Assembly (NCBI RefSeq): GCF_021474405.1 | Contig: NZ_JAKEIO010000003.1 | Span: forward strand, 62,001-126,000 | Reading direction: 5' to 3' | Source: [Streptosporangium] indianense | GTDB lineage: Bacteria > Actinomycetota > Actinomycetes > Streptomycetales > Streptomycetaceae | Length of the DNA stretch: 64,000 nt | Shown here: positions 7,443-17,092 of the stretch, piece after piece | Numbering within the stretch: the first letter of the stretch is position 1 | Layout: each line of letters starts with the position of its first letter | Notes under the pieces: generated by a model | The model's database searches: none | What the model was told of the DNA's origin: nothing | The model's input: the letters and a program-made list of their open reading frames with translations, nothing else | Translations under genes and position numbers: made by a program

Positions 7443-10289
7443 TCAGTCCTCCGCGGACTCGGTGGCGGTCGCCGTCTTGGCGGCCGTCTTCTTCGCGGTG
7501 GTGGTCTTCGTCGCCGTCGTCTTCTTCGCGGTCGTCGTCTTCTTTGCGGTCGTGGTCTTCTTCGCCGCGGTCTTCTTGGCCGTCGTCTTCTTCGCCGGCG
7601 CCTTCTTGGCCGCCTTCTTGGCGGTCTTCTTCGCCGGCCCCTTGGCACGCTTCTCGGCGAGCAGCTCGTAGCCGCGCTCCGGGGTGATCGTCTCGACGCT
7701 GTCGCCGGAGCGCAGGGTCGCGTTGGTCTCCCCGTCGGTGACGTACGGGCCGAAGCGGCCGTCCTTGACCACGACCGGCTTCTCGCTCACCGGGTCGGTG
7801 CCCAGTTCCTTCAGCGGCGGCTTGGCGGCCGCCCTGCCACGCTGCTTGGGCTGGGCGTAGATCGCCAGCGCCTCCTCCAGCGTGATCGTGAAGAGCTGCT
7901 CCTCGTCCTGGAGCGAGCGCGAGTCCGTGCCCTTCTTCAGGTACGGGCCGTAGCGGCCGTTCTGCGCGGTGATCTCCTGGCCCTCGGCGTCGGTGCCGAC
8001 GACACGCGGCAGCGACATCAGCTTCAGGGCGTCGTCGAGGGTCACGGTGTCCAGGGACATCGTCTTGAACAGGGACGCCGTGCGCGGCTTGACCGCGTTC
8101 TTGCCCGTCTTCGGGGTGCCCTCCGGAAGGATCTCCGTCACGTACGGGCCGTAGCGGCCGTCCTTGGCGACGATCGTGTGGCCGGTGGCCGGGTCCGTGC
8201 CCAGCTCGTAGTCGCCGCTCGGCTTGGCGAGCAGCTCCTCCGCGAGGTCGACGGTCAGCTCGTCGGGCGCCAGGTCGGCGGGGATGTCGGCGCGCTGGTG
8301 CTGCTCGGTGTCCTTCTCGCCGCGCTCGATGTAGGGGCCGTAGCGCCCGACGCGCAGCACGATGTCGTTGCCCACGGGGAACGACGACACCTCGCGGGCG
8401 TCGATCGCGCCCAGGTCGGTGACCAGTTCCTTGAGGCCGCCGAGGTGGTCCCCGTCGCCGTTGCCCGCGTCGGCGGCGGCGCCGCTGACCGTGCCCTCGC
8501 CGAAGTAGAACCGCTTCAGCCACGGCACGGACTGCGCCTCGCCGCGGGCGATGCGGTCGAGGTCGTCCTCCATCTTGGCGGTGAAGTCGTAGTCGACGAG
8601 CCGCCCGAAGTGCTTCTCCAGGAGGTTGACCACGGCGAAGGACAGGAAGGACGGCACCAGGGCCGTGCCCTTCTTGAACACGTAGCCGCGGTCGAGGATC
8701 GTGCCGATGATCGACGCGTACGTCGACGGGCGGCCGATCTCGCGCTCTTCCAGCTCCTTGACCAGGGAGGCCTCGGTGTAGCGGGCCGGGGGCTTGGTGG
8801 CGTGCCCGTCGACCGTGATCTCCTCGGCGCTCAGGGCGTCGCCCTCGGAGACCTGGGGCAGCCGGCGCTCACGGTCGTCCAGCTCGGCGTTGGGGTCGTC
8901 GGCGCCCTCGACGTAGGCCTTGAGGAAGCCGTGGAAGGTGATCGTCTTGCCGGACGCGCTGAACTCGACGTCCCGGCCGTCGGAGGCGGTGCCGCCGATC
9001 TTCACCGTGACGCTGTTGCCGGTGGCGTCCTTCATCTGGGAGGCGACGGTCCGCTTCCAGATCAGCTCGTACAGCTTGAACTGGTCACCGGTCAGTCCGG
9101 TCTCGGCGGGAGTGCGGAAACGATCACCCGAGGGGCGGATCGCCTCGTGGGCCTCCTGCGCGTTCTTGACCTTCCCGGCGTACGTCCTCGGCTGCGGCGG
9201 CAGGTAGTCGGCGCCGTACAGCTGCGTGACCTGGGCGCGGGCGGCGGAGACCGCCGTGTCGCTCAGGGTCGTGGAGTCCGTACGCATGTAGGTGATGTAG
9301 CCGTTCTCGTACAGCTTCTGCGCGATCTGCATCGTGGCCTTCGCGCCGAAGCCGAGCTTGCGGCTGGCCTCCTGCTGCAGCGTCGTCGTACGGAACGGGG
9401 CGTACGGCGAGCGGCGGTACGGCTTGGACTCGACGGAGCGGACGGCGAAGCGCGTCTGCTCCAGGGCGGCGGCCAGGGCGCGGGCGTTCGCCTCGTCGAG
9501 GTGGAGGGTGTTCGCGCTCTTCAGCTGTCCCAGGGAGTCGAAGTCGCGGCCCTGCGCGACCCGCCTGCCGTCGACGGTCTGCAGGCGCGCGACCAGCGAC
9601 GACGGGTCCGACGAGTCTCCCGCGCGGCCGGTCGCGAAGGTGCCCGTCAGGTCCCAGTACTCAGCCGAACGAAAGGCGATGCGCTCGCGTTCCCGCTCCA
9701 CCACGAGCCGGGTGGCGACGGACTGGACGCGGCCCGCGGACAGCCGCGGCATGACCTTCTTCCACAGGACCGGCGAGACCTCGTAGCCGTAGAGGCGGTC
9801 GAGGATGCGGCGGGTCTCCTGGGCGTCGACGAGCTTCTGGTTGAGCTGGCGCGGGTTGGCCACGGCGGCCTGGATCGCGGCCTTGGTGATCTCGTGGAAG
9901 ACCATCCGCTTGACCGGGACCTTGGGCTTCAGCACTTCCTGGAGGTGCCAGGCGATGGCCTCGCCCTCGCGGTCCTCATCGGTGGCGAGGAAGAGTTCGT
10001 CGGACTCCTTCAGGAGGTCCTTGAGCTTCTTGACCTGCGCCTTCTTGTCGGCGTTGACCACATAGATCGGCTGGAAGTCGTGTTCGACGTCCACACCGAG
10101 GCGGCGGACCTCGCCGGTGTACTTCTCGGGCACCTCGGCGGCGCCGTTGGGAAGGTCGCGGATGTGCCCGACGCTCGCCTCGACGATGTAGCCGGGGCCG
10201 AGATAGCCCTTGATCGTCTTCGCCTTGGCAGGCGACTCGACGATGACGAGTCGGCGGCCGCCCTTCGCGGTCTCGCTGGTCGGGGACAA
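7443..10289 (-). CDS. topA: DNA topoisomerase I with lysine-rich C-terminal tail
   Basis: 948 aa type IA topoisomerase that relaxes negative supercoils. It has the TOPRIM start LVIVESPAKAKTIKGYLG, acidic residues in DEDREGEAIAWH, and the catalytic Tyr in GYITYMRTDST. Instead of zinc fingers the C-terminal half has four DGRYGPYV-type repeats, followed by about 50 residues of KKTAAKKTT repeats, the histone-like tail reported for Streptomyces TopA and linked to processivity. The start appears to be TTG at 10289, preceded by GGAGAGAAGAG; no better start fits the conserved N-terminus. A roughly 200-bp gap without an evident gene separates it from tmk. Confidence 0.96.
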   Translation of the reverse strand: MSPTSETAKGGRRLVIVESPAKAKTIKGYLGPGYIVEASVGHIRDLPNGAAEVPEKYTGEVRRLGVDVEHDFQPIYVVNADKKAQVKKLKDLLKESDELFLATDEDREGEAIAWHLQEVLKPKVPVKRMVFHEITKAAIQAAVANPRQLNQKLVDAQETRRILDRLYGYEVSPVLWKKVMPRLSAGRVQSVATRLVVERERERIAFRSAEYWDLTGTFATGRAGDSSDPSSLVARLQTVDGRRVAQGRDFDSLGQLKSANTLHLDEANARALAAALEQTRFAVRSVESKPYRRSPYAPFRTTTLQQEASRKLGFGAKATMQIAQKLYENGYITYMRTDSTTLSDTAVSAARAQVTQLYGADYLPPQPRTYAGKVKNAQEAHEAIRPSGDRFRTPAETGLTGDQFKLYELIWKRTVASQMKDATGNSVTVKIGGTASDGRDVEFSASGKTITFHGFLKAYVEGADDPNAELDDRERRLPQVSEGDALSAEEITVDGHATKPPARYTEASLVKELEEREIGRPSTYASIIGTILDRGYVFKKGTALVPSFLSFAVVNLLEKHFGRLVDYDFTAKMEDDLDRIARGEAQSVPWLKRFYFGEGTVSGAAADAGNGDGDHLGGLKELVTDLGAIDAREVSSFPVGNDIVLRVGRYGPYIERGEKDTEQHQRADIPADLAPDELTVDLAEELLAKPSGDYELGTDPATGHTIVAKDGRYGPYVTEILPEGTPKTGKNAVKPRTASLFKTMSLDTVTLDDALKLMSLPRVVGTDAEGQEITAQNGRYGPYLKKGTDSRSLQDEEQLFTITLEEALAIYAQPKQRGRAAAKPPLKELGTDPVSEKPVVVKDGRFGPYVTDGETNATLRSGDSVETITPERGYELLAEKRAKGPAKKTAKKAAKKAPAKKTTAKKTAAKKTTTAKKTTTAKKTTATKTTTAKKTAAKTATATESAED

Positions 10290-10535
10290 CTTCGCTCTTC
10301 TCTCCGGTCGACGCTGGGGCCTCCCCGGAGTCGGTTACCGGGGCTGGGTACGTGGTGACGCTGCGGAGTGTGACGGTACATCCCGCCCCCGTGTCAAACG
10401 GGAAAAGCCCGCAACGGCCACTCGAACGGTAACCCGACTACCACCAATCCTGCCGCCCGGAGTACCGGGAGCGGGAGGCGCCCTGTGCGGAGCGCTATCC
10501 CCCGGTTACCGGCAGGCGCGCCGCCGGAGCGGGCC

Positions 10536-10733
10536 TCAGAGGCGGGTGAAGCACCATGCCGCGCTCGCCAGGGCGAGCACCGCGACGACGCTCGCGACGG
10601 TCGCCGACGCGACCGGCCTCGCTCCCTGGGCGACGGGCAGGTGCCGTCGCGCGCGTGTCACGGTCCAGGCCAGCAGGGCGCCTCCGAACAGGGAGAACAC
10701 CGCTCCCGTGAAGATCGCCGGTGCACTCTCCAT
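10536..10733 (-). CDS. Small two-helix membrane protein
   Basis: 65 aa from an ATG preceded by a strong GGGGGAAAGGGG ribosome binding site. Two hydrophobic segments (about residues 4-22 and 40-60) flank a short basic loop with RARRHL. I do not recognise a named family. It lies alone between topA and a methyltransferase on the same strand. A longer frame continues upstream, but that N-terminus is Arg-rich and lacks a ribosome binding site. Confidence 0.65.
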   Translation of the reverse strand: MESAPAIFTGAVFSLFGGALLAWTVTRARRHLPVAQGARPVASATVASVVAVLALASAAWCFTRL

Positions 10734-10961
10734 GACCCGCCGTGCCCCTTTCCCCCGGTCCGCGCATCCCTGGCGAGGGGAGGCTGACACGCGCGGGCGG
10801 CGGGCAGGCGAACCGGAGGTGAACGCCGGGGCGACACGGCGGTGGATCAAGGCCTTCCGTTCCTTGTGACCCCTTTCGGCCGAGGTGTTCAAATCGACTC
10901 GAATTTGTTGGCGAGTCGCCCCGACGTCCCCGGTCGCCCCTCGGCGGGCGGTTCCTCGGAC

Positions 10962-12500
10962 TCAGGAGACCGGTTCCAGGAAGCCCTGCTCGACCAGCAG
11001 CCGGATCTGGGCCGGTGTGCGGTCGCGCAGCAGCACCGGGTCCTCACCGATCAGCTGGGCGATGGCGTCGAGGATGCGGCCCGCGCTCATCGTGCCGTCG
11101 CAGACGCCGGCGAAGCCCGCGCCGACCGTGTCCACCCGGGTCGCCCGGCGCATGCCGCGGTTCTGCCGCAGCACGACATGTTCGGGGTCCTCCGCGCCGG
11201 GCAGCCCGACCTGCTCCTGCACGATCTCGGCGGCGAGCCGGAAATGCCCTTCGAGCAGGGCGGCGTCGTCGCGGTCGCGCAGGTGGTCGAGCCGGTCGAA
11301 GTGGGCCCGGATCGTGTCGCCGAGCGGCTGCTCGACCGGGTGCGGCCACTCCTCCACCGTGAGCGAGGGCACGGCCGCGCCCGTCTTGCGCAGGGTGATC
11401 CAGCCGAAGCCGACGGCCTTCACCTTGCGCGCCTCGAACTCGTCGAGCCACGCGTCGTACCGCGCCTGGTACTCCGCCGGGTCGCCCTGGTGGTCGCCGG
11501 CGTCCCGCAGCCACAGCTCGGCGTACTGATGGACGTCCTGCACCTCGCGCTGCACGATCCACGCGTCACAGCCGCGGGGCACCCATGACCGGAGCCTGTC
11601 CTGCCAGTCCTCCCCCTCGACGTGCTGCCAGTTGGCGAGGAACTGCGCGAACCCGCCCTTGTTGAGCCGTTCCCCTGCCTCCTGAACGAGCGTGCGGCAC
11701 AGATCGTCCCCGCCCATCCCGCCGTCGCGGTACGTGAGCCGGGCTCCGGGCGAGATCACGAACGGCGGGTTGGAGACGATCAGGTCGTACGTCTCGTCGC
11801 CCCGGACCGGTGCGAAGAGGGAGCCCTCGCGCAGCTCGGCGGCGGCGGTGCCGGACAGCGCCAGCGTGAGGGCGGTGATGTGCAGGGCGCGCGGGTTCAG
11901 GTCGGTGGCCACCACGCGTGTGGCGTGCTGTGCGGCGTGCAGGGCCTGGATGCCGGAACCGGTGCCCAGGTCGAGCGCGGCGGCGACGGGCGTACGGACG
12001 GTGATGCCGGCGAGGGTCGTGGAGGCGCCGCCGACTCCGAGGACGACCCCTTCCTCATTCCGGCCGATGCCGCCGGCTCCGCCCACCGCGCAGCCGAGGT
12101 CCGACACGATGAACCAGTCCTCGCCGCCGGGCCCGCCATAGGGCCGGACGTCGACCGTGGCGGTGAGTTCCTGCCCGCCGGTCCGGGCCAGCCAGCCGCT
12201 GTCCAGGCAGGCGTCGACCGGCAGGACCTCCGCCACGCGCGCGTGCGGCACGGGCTGCTGGAGCAGGAACAGCCGGACCAGCATCTCCAGCGGCGTGTCC
12301 CCACGGGTCGCCCGGAGTGCGGGCACGGTCTCGCTCCGGGCCAGCGCCGCGTACGCGGGGGCACCGAGCAGTTCGAGCAGTCCGTCGGCGGTGAAGGAGG
12401 CTGCGAGCAGGGCGTCCCGGAGCCGGGCGGCGACATCGGGGCGGTCGGAGGCGGGCAGCGGGGGCAGGGGTGACTGACTGGCATTACTCACGCCCCCCAT
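10962..12500 (-). CDS. Class I SAM-dependent methyltransferase (HemK/PrmA-like core)
   Basis: 512 aa. An N-terminal helical region (about 1-150) precedes a Rossmann methyltransferase core: motif I ALDLGTGSGIQAL, motif II VVATDLNPRAL, and SNPPFVIS, the (N/D)PPF/Y motif of enzymes that methylate planar nitrogens. The C-terminal 150 residues are an actinobacterial extension. The substrate may be protein glutamine, RNA or DNA; none can be assigned. The start chosen gives MGGVSNAS; an internal start a few codons later is possible. Confidence 0.8.
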   Translation of the reverse strand: MGGVSNASQSPLPPLPASDRPDVAARLRDALLAASFTADGLLELLGAPAYAALARSETVPALRATRGDTPLEMLVRLFLLQQPVPHARVAEVLPVDACLDSGWLARTGGQELTATVDVRPYGGPGGEDWFIVSDLGCAVGGAGGIGRNEEGVVLGVGGASTTLAGITVRTPVAAALDLGTGSGIQALHAAQHATRVVATDLNPRALHITALTLALSGTAAAELREGSLFAPVRGDETYDLIVSNPPFVISPGARLTYRDGGMGGDDLCRTLVQEAGERLNKGGFAQFLANWQHVEGEDWQDRLRSWVPRGCDAWIVQREVQDVHQYAELWLRDAGDHQGDPAEYQARYDAWLDEFEARKVKAVGFGWITLRKTGAAVPSLTVEEWPHPVEQPLGDTIRAHFDRLDHLRDRDDAALLEGHFRLAAEIVQEQVGLPGAEDPEHVVLRQNRGMRRATRVDTVGAGFAGVCDGTMSAGRILDAIAQLIGEDPVLLRDRTPAQIRLLVEQGFLEPVS

Positions 12501-12573
12501 TGTGGCCGCCGGGGCGCGGGTCGCACGTGCCCGTTCGGGGTCGATCCGCCCCTGCCGCCCGGTTCCCGCCGCC

Positions 12574-13146
12574 TCAGCTCTGGCTGGCTCCGGCCGACGC
12601 CGTGGCCGCCTTGCAGCTGGACTGCTGGGCCATCGCCTGGCCGACCTCGCCCTCCTCCAAATTCCTGAGGGCGTCGTTGCCGCTCTGGCTCAGCTTGTCC
12701 AGCTCGGTGGCGATGTCCTTCAGACCGTCGGCGAACTTGCCCTGGTCCTTGGTGTCGAGCTCGTCGACCTGCTTCTTCAGGGAGGCGTACGAAGCGGAGA
12801 TCGCGTTGAGCTCCTTGACCGCGTCCTGCTGCTTCTTCTCGCCGTTCTCGACATCGGGCGCCCCGGCCTTGTTCACGGCCGTCCCGATCGCCTTGTAGGC
12901 GTCGGACATGTCCTGGAACGCCTGGGCGTCGGTCTTCTGGACGTCCTTCGGCGTGCTGTTGTCCGAGGTCTCCTTCTGGATCGCGGCATTGGCCGACTCG
13001 ATCTTCTTGGCCTGCGGCTGTACGGCGTCACAGACCTGCTTGGCCCAGGAGTCCAGTTTGTCGTTGCTGTCGTCGCCGCCGCAGCCCGACAGCGCCAGTA
13101 CCAGTACCGCACCGCCGGACAGTGCGGCCGCGAGCTTCTTGTTCAC
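12574..13146 (-). CDS. Small secreted lipoprotein with helical mature domain
   Basis: 190 aa from a GTG start preceded by GGAAGGGA with a 9-nt gap, which gives a textbook signal peptide (MNKKLAAALSGGAVLVLALSGC) with lipobox LSGC. The mature part is Lys/Asp/Gln-rich and mostly helical (DKLDSWAKQVCDAVQPQ onward) with one more Cys near residue 40 and one near the C-terminus, suggesting a disulfide. It is an actinobacterial small secreted protein of unknown function. An in-frame ATG 18 nt upstream is less likely. It is followed downstream by the methyltransferase gene on the same strand. Confidence 0.8.
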   Translation of the reverse strand: MNKKLAAALSGGAVLVLALSGCGGDDSNDKLDSWAKQVCDAVQPQAKKIESANAAIQKETSDNSTPKDVQKTDAQAFQDMSDAYKAIGTAVNKAGAPDVENGEKKQQDAVKELNAISASYASLKKQVDELDTKDQGKFADGLKDIATELDKLSQSGNDALRNLEEGEVGQAMAQQSSCKAATASAGASQS

Positions 13147-13263
13147 CGGATTGGTCCCTTCCATGGCTCTCGGCCCCGGAACATACACGCCAGATGCACG
13201 ACAACCGCACGCCGGTCGTCCAATAAAACCTTTTTGTAACCTTTTGCACCAAGCGAGAGAAGG

Positions 13264-13277
13264 CTCACGCGTGAGCG
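13264..13277. promoter_or_regulatory. 14-bp perfect palindrome upstream of the lipoprotein gene
   Basis: GCTCACGCGTGAGC at 13264-13277 lies about 118 bp upstream of the lipoprotein GTG. A perfect dyad of this size suggests an operator for a dimeric regulator, but nothing here identifies the protein. Confidence 0.35.
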
Positions 13278-13291
13278 TGTACCCACACAGC

Positions 13292-13329
13292 GCGGGCGGG
13301 CGACGCATCAACACGCGCCGCCCGCCCGC
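13292..13329 (-). terminator. Terminator hairpin after hppA
   Basis: A GC-only 10-bp stem (13292-13301 with 13320-13329) starts 27 nt past the hppA stop. No T run follows, as is common for Streptomyces terminators. Confidence 0.6.
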
Positions 13330-13356
13330 ACCTTGAGCTGGGGCTGGGGAACCTCC

Positions 13357-15762
13357 CTACGAAACCACCGCCGGATCGGCCGACTTGGGCTCCGAATCGG
13401 CGTTGTCTTCGTCACCCATGGCGATTCCGCGCCGCTTTGACACGTACACCGCCCCGGCGATCACGAGGAACGCGAGGACGGCGACCAGGATCCGCACCCC
13501 GATGCTCCGGTCCGGACCGTAGGAGAACTTGATCACCGCGGGTGCGATGAGCAGCGACACCAGGTTCATGACCTTCAGCAGCGGGTTGATCGCGGGGCCC
13601 GCTGTGTCCTTGAAGGGGTCGCCGACCGTGTCTCCGATCACGGTCGCCGCATGGGCCTCGCCGCCCTTTCCGCCGTGGTGGCCGTCCTCCACGAGCTTCT
13701 TGGCGTTGTCCCAGGCGCCGCCGGAGTTGGCGAGGAACACCGCCATCAGCGTGCCCGCGCCGATCGCGCCCGCCAGGAACGCGCCGAGCGCCCCGACGCC
13801 GAGCGTGAACCCGACGAAGATGGGCGCCATCACGGCCAGCAGACCGGGCGTGGCCAGCTCGCGCAGGGCGTCCTTGGTACAGATGTCGACGACCTTGCCG
13901 TACTCCGGTTTCTCGCTGTAGTCCATGATCCCGGGCTTCTCGCGGAACTGCCGCCGCACCTCGTAGACCACGGAACCGGCCGACCGGGACACGGCGTTGA
14001 TCGCCAGACCGGAGAAGAGGAAGACGACCGCGGCGCCGACGATGAGACCCACGAGGTTGTTGGGCTGGGAGATGTCCATCATCAGGCTCATCGGGGCGCC
14101 CTCCCCGCTGAGTTTCTCGCCCACGTCCCGCGCGCCGGTGATGATCGCGTCGCGGTAGGAGCCGAACAGCGCCGCCGCGGCGAGCACCGCCGTGGCGATC
14201 GCGATGCCCTTGGTGATCGCCTTGGTGGTGTTGCCGACCGCGTCCAGGTTGGTGAGCACCTGTGCGCCCGCCCCCTCGACGTCGCCGGACATCTCTGCGA
14301 TGCCCTGCGCGTTGTCGGAGACCGGTCCGAAGGTGTCCATCGCGACGATCACACCGACCGTGGTGAGCAGGCCGGTGCCGGCCAGGGCCACCGCGAACAG
14401 CGCCAGCATGATCGACGTGCCGCCGAGGAGGAACGCCCCGTACACGGCGAGACCGATCAACAGGGCGGTGTAGACGGCGGATTCGAGACCGACGGAGATA
14501 CCGGCCAGGACGACGGTGGCCGGGCCGGTGAGGGAGGTCTTGCCGATGTCCCGCACGGGTCGGCGGGTGGTCTCCGTGAAGTAGCCGGTCAGTTGCTGGA
14601 TGAGGGCGGCGAGCACGATGCCGATGGCCACCGCGACGAGCGCGAGGATCCGCGGATCGCCGTCCTTGCCCTGGATCGCGGCGTCGGTGACCCCGTCGAG
14701 CTCGGAGTACTTCCCCGGCAGATAGACGAAGACGGCCACCGCCACCAGCACCAGCGAGATCACCGCGGAGATGAAGAATCCGCGGTTGATCGCGCTCATG
14801 CCGCTGCGGTCGGCCCGCCTCGGCGCCACCGCGAAGATGCCGATCATGGCGGTGACCACACCGATCGCCGGCACGAGCAGCGGGAAGCCGAGCCCCACGT
14901 CCCCGAACGCCGCCGAGCCCAGGATCAGCGCGGCGACCAGCGTCACGGCGTACGACTCGAAGAGGTCGGCCGCCATGCCCGCGCAGTCGCCGACGTTGTC
15001 GCCCACGTTGTCGGCGATGGTCGCGGCATTGCGCGGATCGTCCTCCGGAATGCCCTGCTCGACCTTGCCGACCAGGTCGGCGCCGACGTCGGCGGCCTTG
15101 GTGAAGATGCCGCCGCCGACACGCATGAACATGGCGATCAGCGCGGCCCCGAGGCCGAAGCCCTCGAGCACCTTCGGCGCGTCGGCCGCGTACACCAGCA
15201 CCACGCAGGAGGCGCCGAGCAGGCCGAGGCCCACCGTGAACATGCCGACCACGCCACCCGTGCGAAAAGCGATCTTCATCGCCTTGTGCGAGACCGCGGT
15301 CAGATCCTTTTCCGGCTCGCCTTGAGCCGGAGTGGCTTCACGCGCCGCCGCGGCGACACGCACATTGCTGCGGACGGCGAGCCACATGCCGATATAGCCG
15401 GTGGCCGCCGAGAACGCCGCTCCGATCAGAAAGAACACCGACCGTCCGGCACGCTGACTCCAGTCGTCCGCGGGCAGCAGCATGAGCAGGAAGAACACGA
15501 CCACGGCGAATACGCCGAGCGTGCGCAGCTGACGGGCCAGATAGGCGTTGGCCCCTTCCTGTACCGCCGCCGCGATCTTCTTCATGCTGTCGGTGCCCTC
15601 GCCGGCCGCGAGTACCTGGCGCACCAGGACGCCCGCGACCGCCAGCGCCGCCAGTGCGACGACCGCGATGACCACGATGAGAACGCGGTTGCCATCGGTC
15701 AGTACGGCGGCTGCGAGGTCTGTGGGATGACCCGACTGTTGTGAGAGGGAAAGCCCCGCCAT
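13357..15762 (-). CDS. hppA: Membrane-bound proton-pumping pyrophosphatase (K+-insensitive type)
   Basis: 801 aa, about 15-16 predicted membrane helices. It hydrolyses pyrophosphate and pumps protons out of the cytoplasm. The family signature FTKAADVGADLVGKVE (PPi/Mg binding) and the second acidic motif DTVGDPFKDTAGPA are present. The sequence GNTTKAITKG has Lys at the position that marks K+-independent enzymes, where K+-dependent ones carry Ala. The ATG follows AAGGAGG at good spacing. It is monocistronic, with a hairpin downstream. Confidence 0.96.
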   Translation of the reverse strand: MAGLSLSQQSGHPTDLAAAVLTDGNRVLIVVIAVVALAALAVAGVLVRQVLAAGEGTDSMKKIAAAVQEGANAYLARQLRTLGVFAVVVFFLLMLLPADDWSQRAGRSVFFLIGAAFSAATGYIGMWLAVRSNVRVAAAAREATPAQGEPEKDLTAVSHKAMKIAFRTGGVVGMFTVGLGLLGASCVVLVYAADAPKVLEGFGLGAALIAMFMRVGGGIFTKAADVGADLVGKVEQGIPEDDPRNAATIADNVGDNVGDCAGMAADLFESYAVTLVAALILGSAAFGDVGLGFPLLVPAIGVVTAMIGIFAVAPRRADRSGMSAINRGFFISAVISLVLVAVAVFVYLPGKYSELDGVTDAAIQGKDGDPRILALVAVAIGIVLAALIQQLTGYFTETTRRPVRDIGKTSLTGPATVVLAGISVGLESAVYTALLIGLAVYGAFLLGGTSIMLALFAVALAGTGLLTTVGVIVAMDTFGPVSDNAQGIAEMSGDVEGAGAQVLTNLDAVGNTTKAITKGIAIATAVLAAAALFGSYRDAIITGARDVGEKLSGEGAPMSLMMDISQPNNLVGLIVGAAVVFLFSGLAINAVSRSAGSVVYEVRRQFREKPGIMDYSEKPEYGKVVDICTKDALRELATPGLLAVMAPIFVGFTLGVGALGAFLAGAIGAGTLMAVFLANSGGAWDNAKKLVEDGHHGGKGGEAHAATVIGDTVGDPFKDTAGPAINPLLKVMNLVSLLIAPAVIKFSYGPDRSIGVRILVAVLAFLVIAGAVYVSKRRGIAMGDEDNADSEPKSADPAVVS

Positions 15763-15981
15763 TCGTCCTCCTTGACGCTTGGGCTGAGCTCAAGATGTGG
15801 ACGGGATTGTAGGTACCGGAACCTGATCAAAACAGAGCGCGATAAACGGAATTGGCCTTCTGAGGTAATGCCCTGAAAGCATTCCGAGGCTGCCGGAGAG
15901 CACGCGAATGATCGTGAACGAATTCACGCGATGAACGGCACAGGAACTACTGTAAAGGCGAGCACTGACACCCGCACACGA
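15763..15981. promoter_or_regulatory. Upstream region of hppA
   Basis: This AT-richer stretch (for example around 15825-15950) between the hppA start and the bldG-operon terminator should contain the hppA promoter. I could not fix -35/-10 boxes with confidence. No gene is seen. Confidence 0.4.
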
Positions 15982-16012
15982 CGAAGGGCCCCACGGGTGG
16001 TGGGGCCCTTCG
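15982..16012 (-). terminator. Terminator of the bldG operon
   Basis: A perfect 13-bp stem, CGAAGGGCCCCAC pairing with GTGGGGCCCTTCG, around a 5-nt loop. It lies 28 nt past the stop of the anti-sigma-like gene. Confidence 0.75.
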
Positions 16013-16039
16013 GAGACACGGGTGCGAGCGGTGGCGGTG

Positions 16040-16471
16040 TCAGACCAGAATCGTCGGCGGCGGTGTGGTCGGCCAGGTCATCTTGATCAGCCCGCCGTGC
16101 TCCCCGGCGCTGACCTCGACGTCGTCGACGAGGCCACTGATGACCGCGAGGCCCATCTCGTCCTCGTCGGCCTCACCGTCGGGGTCGCCGGGTCCGGCGC
16201 CCGGCGCACCGGCCACCGCGTGCGCGGCCTCGTCGCCGACCTCGATGGAGAACTGCTTCTCCTCCTCGATCAGCAACACCTTCACCGGCGCCGAGATCCC
16301 GCCGGTCTGGTGCAGCCCGACGGCTCGGGTGCACGCCTCACCGACGGCGAGCCTGACCTCGTCGAGGACGGCCTCGTCCACCCCGGCCCTGCGCGCCACC
16401 GCTGCCGCCACCAGCCGGGCGGTCCTGACGTGCTCGGGCAGCGCGCTGAAGCGGAGCTCAACGGTGGCCAT
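16040..16471 (-). CDS. Anti-sigma factor-like ATP-binding protein (RsbW/SpoIIAB family), BldG partner
   Basis: 143 aa. It has a GHKL/HATPase_c-type fold with helical start VELRFSALPEHVRTARLVAA and LDEVRLAVGEACTRAV (N-box region). It is the gene downstream of bldG, equivalent by position to the anti-sigma-like protein SCO3548 of S. coelicolor, and probably forms a partner-switching pair with BldG. Its G-box region is Gly-rich (AGAPGAGPGDPDG) and rather divergent. The ATG at 16471 is preferred because GAGGGGG precedes it; an upstream in-frame TTG lacks a site. The gap to bldG is 120 bp. Confidence 0.88.
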   Translation of the reverse strand: MATVELRFSALPEHVRTARLVAAAVARRAGVDEAVLDEVRLAVGEACTRAVGLHQTGGISAPVKVLLIEEEKQFSIEVGDEAAHAVAGAPGAGPGDPDGEADEDEMGLAVISGLVDDVEVSAGEHGGLIKMTWPTTPPPTILV

Positions 16472-16591
16472 GCATCCCCCTCGCAATCACGGGCGTGCTG
16501 TCGAGGGGCTCCGGGCCGCCGAAACCCGGCCCCCTCGGTCTTCACTTTCGCCGAACATCGGCCGCCCCGGGCCGAGGGCCCGGGACCGGCG

Positions 16592-16933
16592 TCAGTCGGT
16601 GGCCGCAACCGCTTCCTCGACCGAGGTGTGAATCGGGAACACCTTGGTGAGACCGGTGATACGGAAGATCTTCAGAATGCGCTCCTGGTTGCAGACCAGG
16701 CGCAGTGAGCCCTCATGGGCCCGCACACGCTTCAGGCCACCGACCAGTACGCCGAGCCCGGTGGAGTCGAGGAAGTCCACGCCCTCCATGTCGACGACAA
16801 GGTGGAAACTGCCGTCGTTCACCAGCTCGACCAACTGCTCGCGCAGCTTGGGCGCGGTATATACGTCGATTTCGCCACCGACCCTGACGATCGTGCGATC
16901 GCCCATGGTTTCGGTCGACAGGGACAGGTCCAC
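16592..16933 (-). CDS. bldG: Anti-anti-sigma factor BldG
   Basis: 113 aa STAS-domain protein of the SpoIIAA/RsbV family. The motif [10 protein letters not shown] contains the phosphorylatable Ser57. In streptomycetes BldG is required for aerial mycelium formation and antibiotic production, acting by partner switching on anti-sigma factors. It leads the two-gene operon with the anti-sigma-like gene. The start ATG and the full family length agree. Confidence 0.97.
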   Translation of the reverse strand: MDLSLSTETMGDRTIVRVGGEIDVYTAPKLREQLVELVNDGSFHLVVDMEGVDFLDSTGLGVLVGGLKRVRAHEGSLRLVCNQERILKIFRITGLTKVFPIHTSVEEAVAATD

Positions 16934-17092
16934 GGATCCTCCAGCACCTTGCTATCGAGCGGTCGCCCTAGGGGCATTCGGCTTCAGCCCCTGGACGCTT
17001 CGCCAGCCGCGATGGCATTCAATCACTTACCGGCAGGCGTGCACGACGCCTTGGCTCCATTGTCCGTCACGCCAGTGACACACTCGGTGCCG

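Noticed and set aside
3459-10358. A 2299-codon open frame on the plus strand across tmk and topA
   Set aside because: It is antisense to two certain genes, has no domain, and its composition (Leu/Gly/Arg/Val) is what third-position GC bias yields on the opposite strand.
13651-15744. 697-codon plus-strand frame opposite hppA
   Set aside because: Pure antisense of the pyrophosphatase codons, rich in His/Gly/Asp/Arg, with no recognisable features.
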